A stretch of 57,416 nt of DNA from the NCBI GenBank assembly GCA_041398605.1, contig JAWKUK010000031.1, forward strand, positions 1-57,416, read 5' to 3'. The notes beneath the pieces were generated by a model that did no database searches, was not told the origin of the DNA, and worked only from the letters and a program-made list of their open reading frames with translations. The first letter of the stretch is position 1. Every line of letters starts with the position of its first letter. The stretch is from JAWKUK01 sp041398605 (GTDB taxonomy: Bacteria > Planctomycetota > UBA1135 > GCA-002686595). Positions 9,101-16,200 of the stretch are shown piece after piece. The position numbers and the translations under genes are program-made.

Positions 9101-9980
9101 GCTTCCAGGTCTTGCCGCCGTCGGTCGACTTGTGGATGCCCGAGTGTTCGCTCCACTTTCGGAACGGGTCGTTCGTGTCGAACTCGTCGCGGCGTCGGTC
9201 GTACGCCGCGATGAGCAGCGTCTCGGGGTCGTTCGGGTCCAGCTTGACCTCGACGACGCCGGTCTCGTCGTTGAGGTACCAGACGCGCTCCCACGAGTGA
9301 CCGCCGTCGGTCGTCTTGTAGAGGCCGCGCTGGTCGTTCGGGCCCCAGAGCCGGCCGAGCGCGCCCACGTAGGCGACGTCCGGGTTCGTCGGGTGTACGA
9401 CGATCGTGCTGATCTGGAAGCTCTCGGAGAGGCCCGCGTGGCCCCACGTCTTGCCGCCGTCCGTGGACTTGTAGACACCGTCGCCCCAGGAGACGGAGTT
9501 GCGCGGGTTCGCCTCACCCGTGCCGACCCAGACCTGCTTCGGGTCGGACGGCGCCACCGCGATCGCGCCGATCGAGGAGACGCGTTGGTCGCCGAACTGG
9601 TGCTCGTAGTCCGTGCCGCGGTTGTTCGTGTAGACGACGCCGCCGGTCGCGGTCCCGATCCAGTACTCCGCGGGGTCGTCGGGGTTGGCGGCGATGTCCG
9701 TGATGCGGCCGCCCATGTTCGCCGGGCCGATCGAGCGCCAGCTAAGCGTCTCGACCCACTCTTTCGGGAGGCTCCCCTCGACCGACTTCGGGCCGCGGGC
9801 CGGCAGGGGCTTCGGGCCCTCATCTGCCTTCTTCTGCGGCTCCGCTTGGGGGGCCTCCTCGGCGAACGCTGGGGCGCCGACGCGCGCCGGCACCTGGGCG
9901 CGGAGGAGGGGGACTAAGGGGCCCGCGAGGGACGCGAGCGCGAGCGGCGCGAGGCCGCGCCAGAGGGGGAACCGACGCAT
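6162..9980 (-). CDS. Secreted VPS10/sortilin-like BNR-repeat protein with PDZ insertion
   Basis: This protein of about 1272 residues is built from beta-propeller BNR repeats. Many Asp-box motifs of the form ST/SDGGKTW are visible, for example YKSTDGGKTW near 160 and HKSTDGGKTW near 270. A PDZ-like domain is inserted at about 325-420 (AWLGVQLQNAEVGVKLG, GLKEGDLVLRIGDDPI). A further propeller block follows, then a small beta-barrel-like domain at about 790-920 (SADEISGTWKAKASGQG), another Asp-box stretch, and a C-terminal region with LHYSLGKRASSVQLEVRNAAG. I start at the ATG at 9980 because it gives a signal peptide (MRRFPLWRGLAPLALASLAG); the frame stays open 11 codons further. Relatives are annotated as glycosyl hydrolases, but catalysis is unproven. 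Confidence 0.82.
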   Translation of the reverse strand: MRRFPLWRGLAPLALASLAGPLVPLLRAQVPARVGAPAFAEEAPQAEPQKKADEGPKPLPARGPKSVEGSLPKEWVETLSWRSIGPANMGGRITDIAANPDDPAEYWIGTATGGVVYTNNRGTDYEHQFGDQRVSSIGAIAVAPSDPKQVWVGTGEANPRNSVSWGDGVYKSTDGGKTWGHAGLSESFQISTIVVHPTNPDVAYVGALGRLWGPNDQRGLYKTTDGGHSWERVWYLNDETGVVEVKLDPNDPETLLIAAYDRRRDEFDTNDPFRKWSEHSGIHKSTDGGKTWKQVTDGLPTVKKGRIGITWSGQTPGLVLAIVESERITQTRMDAAWLGVQLQNAEVGVKLGSLTEEGPALSSGLKEGDLVLRIGDDPIVARADFDRLLYAKRAGDEVTFEVVRDGKLERIVVKFGEAPKPDADRFDDAGRPPDGPFSSSLGGQRENIQDNQGPEGFEHGGVYKSTDHGDTWTRINSVNPRPMYYSEIRLDPSDDNYVYVLGTSLYRSKDGGATFTPDGGNDGIHVDHHALWIDPTDGRHMVLGNDGGIHVTWDRMESWEHHNALALGQFYNVAVDPRRDYRVYGGLQDNGSWGGPSRARDGVPINEDWFRVGGGDGFVCRVDPEDPDLIYSESQNGGMGRRNLRTGEGASLRPRGGRDARYRFNWNTPFLLSHHNSRIFYAGGNHVFRSIDRGEDLATFSPEITATDRGAAVALHESPRDPDLVYVGTDDGALWVTRDGGKEWIDLMALDGKPAFEQGDEAKEGEAAEAPGAAKKGAKKALTVALSADEISGTWKAKASGQGIEKDDQGRFTLQLALGDGDTVTGRIESEIGTGPIANGRYDAASKKLSFTFKGEALAMDVTATLGAEGLAGELVALGGAFRFAWTAVRDGQAPVTSKTTGDVVVAAAATEEATATEATPPAGAERRRGARGGRAGRGDGEVIEAGEGTWAPTPRKRRSGTTIDQLLPGRRYVSDIKASQHNTKRVYVTFDGHRSDDLAPYVFMSEDAGDTWKSLRGNLPDEVGSVRAILEDKDAENVLYLGTEFGAYVSVDMGASWTRMNSNLPTVPVHDFAQHPLTGDLIAATHGRSVWILDAPFLGQVNADVLAAEAHLFQPADVVVWRRGLSRWTDNTRTFRGENPATSAVLHYSLGKRASSVQLEVRNAAGDQVQVFEAPRDKGLHRVEWSLSFRPPADAAGQERGAARGQGGARRGFGGRRAGTGDYVATLTVDGRAFTRSFSILADPNEPDGRYIALEDAFEELEAELEAERRD

Positions 9981-10198
9981 GGGGAGACGCTCTTGGAGAG
10001 GAGCACGGGCCAACGTCGGCGGGAGGCACGGCGGACCGCGCCTCGCCCCGCGCCGCGCCGCGTGGAGGTGGAGGTGGGGCAGCCGAGGCCGCCCGCCCCA
10101 TCCTACGTCGTCGCTTTTTGCGATCGGCTGGAGCGGCGCAAGGGTTGTGTCAGCGTTGCGCCCTCCCGCTCACGTGCGGTGCCCCCCTCCGCGGCCAC

Positions 10199-10258
10199 AG
10201 GGCCGCGGACGTCGGGGCCGTGGAGGTCGGGGCCGAGGGGATCGGGGCCGAGGACATC
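10199..10258. repeat. Four tandem 15-bp units
   Basis: Four near-identical 15-bp units (consensus GGGGCCGNGGANGTC) lie head to tail between the TPR gene and the BNR gene; the last unit touches the TPR stop codon. The units would encode a GPDVL-type pentad in one minus-strand frame, but that frame is not part of a credible gene. Confidence 0.7.
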
Positions 10259-13200
10259 AGGGCAGCGGAGGGAGGCCGAGCGCCGCGCGCACCGCCCGCG
10301 ACCCCTGGCCGCCGCTCTCGGCGAGGCTCCAGCGCAAGATCGGCCGCGCGGCCTCGAGGTCGCCCTGGGCCGCCTGACAACAAGCGAGGCCGACCTGAGC
10401 ATCGTCGAGGACCGCGCGCGACCACGGGGTCTTGCGCGCCGCGATGACGCCCTGGAACGTCTCCCTGGCACCCTCAATGTCACCCAGCTTGAATTCGAGC
10501 CAGCCATCTTGGAGCGAGGGCTCACGATCAGCCCACTCCGTCCGCGCCACGAGCGCCGCCGCGCGCGCGCGCCAGCCGGCCTCGTCCTTGGCCGTCTCCG
10601 CGAGCCAGTCCAAGTAGCGGAGCTCGCGCCCGAGGTCGGACGGCGCCTCTGCGACATGCGCCTCCCAGCCGGCCCGCCGCTCTTCGACCCAGCGCGCGCG
10701 CCGCGCCTCGTCGACCGGGCGCCCGGCGCGCTTCGAGAACCCAGTCAGGAGCTGGTCGGCCAATTGGTTCCGCCGTTGGCGCGCGCGGTTCGAGTCCCCG
10801 GCGCATTCGCGCGCGATCTTTTCGAGCTCCGCCGCGGCCACGCGGTCCACCTCCTCATCGAGGCCGAGGTCGATGTAGAGCGGGAGCGTCTGGCTCCCTT
10901 GCGACCATGACTGTGTGAAGGGGTTGTAGACCCAGCCGTCGGAGCTCGTCTCGCCGAGCCGTGCGACCCGCTCTTCAGCGGCGAGGCCCGCCTCGCGATC
11001 GCCGCTCGCGAAGTAAGCGGCCGCGAGCATGCGCAGGTGCTGCTCTTGCTCCGAGCCGCCGGAGCTGCTCCACGAAGAGTAGCTCGTTCCGCCGGAGCGG
11101 CTGCTCGTGACCGCGAACTGGAAGCGCACCCCTGGGGGCGCTGCGCCGTAGTCGCGTCGGGTCACCACCCGCTCTTGGAGCCCTGAATATGCGCGCCCGC
11201 GGATCATCGGCTCGGCCGCGATCAAGTGCTCGAGCGCCTCGGCAGCGCGCCGGTCGCTCAGCAGCGCGCGCGCCAGCTCGACGCGGCGCGCCGGGTCGAA
11301 CGCGTCTTCGTCGACGCGCTTCTGCGCCTCCTCGATCGCCTTCGCGCGTCGCTCTGCCGCGTCTGCGCTCGCGACGTCTTCGCCGGCCTCCGACGCCCTC
11401 CGGCGCGCGATCTCCTTCCGGGCGGCTTCGATCACATGGTCGTCCCGGCGCTGCTCAGCGAGGGCCGCGAGCTCGCCGTCGAGGTCGTCCAGGAGCCCCT
11501 CTTCGTGGGCGTACCGAATGAGCTCATGCGCGCTCGCCGATAGCAAGCGCCCGCCGCTCGAACGATACACGTTCCCGAATTCATCCTCGTAGTACGCGAG
11601 GTTATCGGTGGTCTTGGTAGGCGCCGCGAACGGATTCACGGCGGCCTCAAAGGACCGCGCGAAGAGCTCCGCGCGCACGGCCTCGCGCTCCCCAGCGCGG
11701 TAACGCAGCGCCCGTAGGCGCGCGTCGAAGATCCCGCTGGCTTGCCGCCGCTCCGCAGGCGTGAGCCGCTCGAGCTCTGCTTGCAGCAGCTCGTCTTGAT
11801 TGAAGCTCAGGATCGCCCGCCAGCGTCGCATGGAGACCGGCGTGTTGTCGCGGTACCACCGCTCCAGCACCTCGTAGCGCTTGCCGACGTCGTCCAGGCT
11901 CGCGGCGATGGCGGCCTCGACGCCCGCTGCCCGGAGCGCCGCCTGCGAGCGCTTGAAGCGGAGTTGGTCGATGGTATTGCGCAGCTCCCAGTTGTCTTCG
12001 CTCTCGTCGCGGACGCGCTCACGGTCGATCCGCTCCAGGAGCGCATCGAGCAGCGGGAGCGCCTCGGCGTCGCGCTTGGCGGCGATCAGGGTGTCCACCA
12101 GGAGCCCTTCGACCGCTTCGTCGTTCGGCTGAGACTCGCTGAGCGCTGTGAGCAGCTCGATGCAGCGCGCGTAGTGCTCCACCTTGTCGCGCGCCAACGC
12201 GCACCAACGTAGCTGCAAGCCCTCGTCGTCAGGGGCGGCGCCGAGCGCCTCGGTCATGCGCGCGAGCTCTGTGCCGTCCTTGTCCTGGGCGCGGTAGGTG
12301 GCGAACATCCACTCCTTGCGCTGCTTTGGATCGCTCAACGCGCTACCGACGGCATCCAACGCCTCCTGGCTGCGCTCGAGCGCATTCAGGACGTTGACCT
12401 TCGACTGTAAGTACTTGTCGGGCGCGGCCGCGACGGCGATCGTGCGCTCGAGCACCGCCAAGGCCTGCTCGTACTGGCGCTGCTCGTTCAGGAGGTTGAA
12501 GGCGTTCGAGAGCGCCTCTTCGCCCTCTTCGTCGGGGAAGCAGCCAAGGACGACCTCGACCGCGCGCTCGACCTCGCCGCGCTCGATCAGGATCTTGCCA
12601 TATTCCGTGGCATGGCTGCGACGCGTCCACTCCTCGCTGTTCCCGGCCAAGAGCTTCTCGTACCAGCGGCAAGCGTCGTCCAGGTCGCCGCGCGCGCGCG
12701 CGGCGCGGATCAACACAGGCCCGGTCTGCTCCAACTGGTCCGGGCGCTCGGCGACCCGCTCCAGCAGCGCGCGCGCCGCATCGACGTCGCCGGCCTCTGC
12801 CTCAAGCTGGGCGAGCTCTAGCGCGCCACGCACGTCGTCGCTGTCGCTGGCCAGACGCGCGCGTAGCTGCTCACGCCGCTCGTCCAGGCGCCCGGCCTCG
12901 CGATAGAGGCGCATCACGCGCGGCACGACCTCATTGCGCTCGTACTCGTTCTCCTCGACGAGGATGACCAGGCGCTCGAAGGTCGCGAGCGCGGCATCGA
13001 CCTCTCCAGCTTCATAGAGGAGGTCCGCGAGCGCGCGCTGGGTCGACGCGCTGCGGGCGCCCGAGCGCTCGATGTATTCGCGTTGCGCCTTCAGCGCCTC
13101 GTCCCAGAGCTTGAGCTCTTGATAGAGCTTGGCGAGGACCTGCTGGCCAGCTTCGTCGTCGGGCTCGAACATCTCGCCCCAGATCGCGTCGGCGCCAGCG

Positions 13201-16200
13201 CGGTCGCCGAGCTCGAAGCGAAGGAAGCCGATCTCGGCGCGCAACGCGTCGGCCTCCGCGACCGCCCCGATGCTCGTGTAGACGATTGTGCTCTCGGACG
13301 CGACGCCGAGCGCCATGAGCTCCTCCAAGTAAGCGAGCGCCTGCGGCTTGTCGTCTCGGTTGCGCGCGAGATCGACGAGCGCCGGGTAGAGGAACGCGTT
13401 CGCGCGGTCCGCCCGCGCGAGCGCGAGGGCCCGCTCCTCTCCGGCGCGCGCGTCGCCGCGGACCATCTCGATCGCCGCGAGCTCGAGCTCCCCGCGCAGC
13501 CCGCCGGCCTCACGCGCGGCTCGTGCGAGGGTTTCGAGCGTCTCTGGCTCCCTTTGGAGCGGCATGAGCGCAGCCACCAGCGTCCGCAAGATCGGCGTCT
13601 TCTCGCCCTTGGCCGAGACCTTGTCGAACTCCTTCCAGCTCGCCTCCAGGACGACGCGCTGATCGCCGAGCTGGCGGCGGTAGTTGGCGATCTTGCTCTC
13701 GACTTGGTCCCTGTACCACGAGTCCACCTTGGCGAGGTCGCGCTCGAGCTCCGCGATCGCGCGCGGGAGGTCGCCGCGCTCCGCGTACCAGTCGGCAGGG
13801 CTAGAGTTGTTGAAGCGCCCGCCGGCCTTCCTGCGCACCCTCTCGAACAGCGCCTCCACCTGGTCCAGCTCGCCGCGCGCGGCCATCCAGTCCGCCAATT
13901 GCATCGCGGCGCTGACGAGCTCGTCCTCGTCGCTCAGGTCGTCGATCCGCGCGAGGAGGCGCGCCTCGAGCTCAGCATGGTGGCCCGTGACCTGGAGGAG
14001 CCTGCGGACGAGCGCGCGGACCTCGTCGAGGTGCGGCGCAACAGCCTCCGCTGCGAGCGCGTGCTCGAGCGCCAGCTCGTCCTGCTTGTCGGCGAAGAGC
14101 CTCTGTGCGAGCGCCAAGCGCGCCTTTGCGCTCTTCGGGTCTGCCGCGACCTTGGCCTCCAAGTCGGCCAGGGTCTCGGTCGAGTCCACGCCGAGGCGCT
14201 TTTCGGCCACCTTCAACTGCCGCGCAGCCTCCTCCCGGTAGTAGCTCTGTGTGCCGGTCTTGTCCAAGAAGCCCCGATACACGCGCCGGGCTTCGTCGAA
14301 GCGCTTGGCCGCCATCAAGGCATTGCCGTAGGCGATGTTCAGGTTTTCGTCGGAGTCGTCGTAAGAGTGCAGCAGCCGCAGGATCGGGACCCCGGCCGCT
14401 TCCAGGCGATACTCGCCGAGGATCTCCGCGAACGAGTAGCTGAGCCACGACATGTTGCGTGCGTCCTCGCGCGCGATCTGCTTCATGACCTCGGTCGCGC
14501 GATCGATCTGGCGCTGATCCAGCAGCAGCTTCAGGATCGCGGCATAGTGCTCGGTCACGCTGAACTTGCCCTGGGTCTGCGAGCCGCCGTAGCGGCTCGC
14601 GTTGCGCAGGTTGTCCCACGCCCAGGAGTTGTCACCTTCTGCTCGCGGGATCTCGATCGGGGTGAGCTGCTGCCGCTTCGGCGTCGTCGGGCGCTGCGCG
14701 CGTCGGTTTGCCTCGCGCTTCGCGGCCACGATGGACTCGTGCTCGGCGACCGCGTCGGTCCAGCGTAGGGCGCGCTCGTGCAGCTTCGCGATCGCATCGC
14801 GCACTTCGAAGTCCTCGGGGTCTCGCGCGGCGATCGCCTGGTACGTCTCGAGGCACGCATCGAAGCGCCGGGCATGCTGATACACCTCCGCGAGCTTCAC
14901 CATCTCGTCGCGCCACCGCGCGGCGTCCGCCTCGGCGGCAGCCGCGCGCTGCTCGTAGAACGCGATCGCCTCTTCGTGCAGGCTCTTCTCCTCGAGCAGC
15001 AGCTTCGCCGGGTCGGTCGAGCCGCTCTCGCGCAGCACGTCGTACGCGCCGAGCGCGTCGCCCGCGCGCTCCAGGATCTTCGCGAGCTGCCTGCGGGTGC
15101 CGCGCGTCGTCGAGGACCAGCTCTTGTTGAAGCCGTGCAGGGGGTGCACGTCGAGCGCGGCGTCGATGCGCCCCAAGCGCTCGATCACGCTCTGCGCCTC
15201 GGCGTCGAGGTCGAGGGACGCATAGAGGCTCGCCAGGCTCGACAGCGCGCCGATCGGCGCTGTGCTCGGGTCGCGCTCGACGTCATCGGTGACGCCCAGC
15301 TCGAGCGCCAACGCGGCGATCGTCTCGCGGGCGCCGTCATCGTCGCCGAGCTCGTGCTGGCAGCGCGCGAGCGCCATTTGGACGCCCCCGGGCGTCGGTG
15401 TAGTGACGCCGAGGGTCCACGACGACGTGAGCAGCGGCCGCTGTGTGAGCGCGAAGTGGCGCCGCAGGTCCGCGTCGGAGAGGCGCCGCTGCATGTGGAT
15501 GGGGAAGCCGCGGAGGAGCGCTGTCCGGCCCGTGCGGAACGCGAGCTCTTGCTCCTCGGCCGGGAGCTCGTTCGTAGCCCCGTTCGCGCGCAGGTTCGCC
15601 AAGAGGGCGCGCCAATGGTCGGCGGCCTCGGAGAAGCGGCGCTCGCGTTGCAACTGGCTCGCTGCGCCCGCGCGCAGGTACGGGTCTTCGGGGTGCGCCG
15701 CGACCCCGGCGAGCAGCGTCGCCAGCGCGCCTTCGGCGTCCCCGAGGTCCAGCAACAGGTCGGCGAGCTCGCGCGCGCGCGCCGCGTCCGGGTTCGCCTC
15801 GAGCTCGGCGCGCAGCGCCTCCGCGCGCGTCCGGCCCCACGCGGCGTCCTTGAGCGCGAGCCGGCCGGTCATGCCGTCGAGGGTCCGCTGCCATTGCTCC
15901 ATGGTCGTGCCGGGCGGCGTCCGACCGACCTCGACCGTCGCAGCCCGGACATCGTTCAGGACCGCCGCAAGCTCTTCGCCGTGGTCTTCTTCGTTCGACC
16001 ATGCGCTGCTGAGCTGGATCAGCAGCTTGTCGTTGCTGGGCTGCCGCCGCAGCTCGCGGGCCGCCACGTCGGCGAACTCCGTGCGCGCTTCGATGGTCTG
16101 GTACCAGCTCCGCAGCTCGTCGAGCCGTTGGTCGTAGGCGTTGCCACGGCCGCTCGAGAGGCTGCGCGTGAGGCGCGGCCGCGCGGGGCGTCCGTTGCGC

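Noticed and set aside
7833..9917. 694-residue plus-strand frame opposite the BNR gene
   Set aside because: Antisense shadow; the Asp-box repeats on the minus strand are unambiguous.
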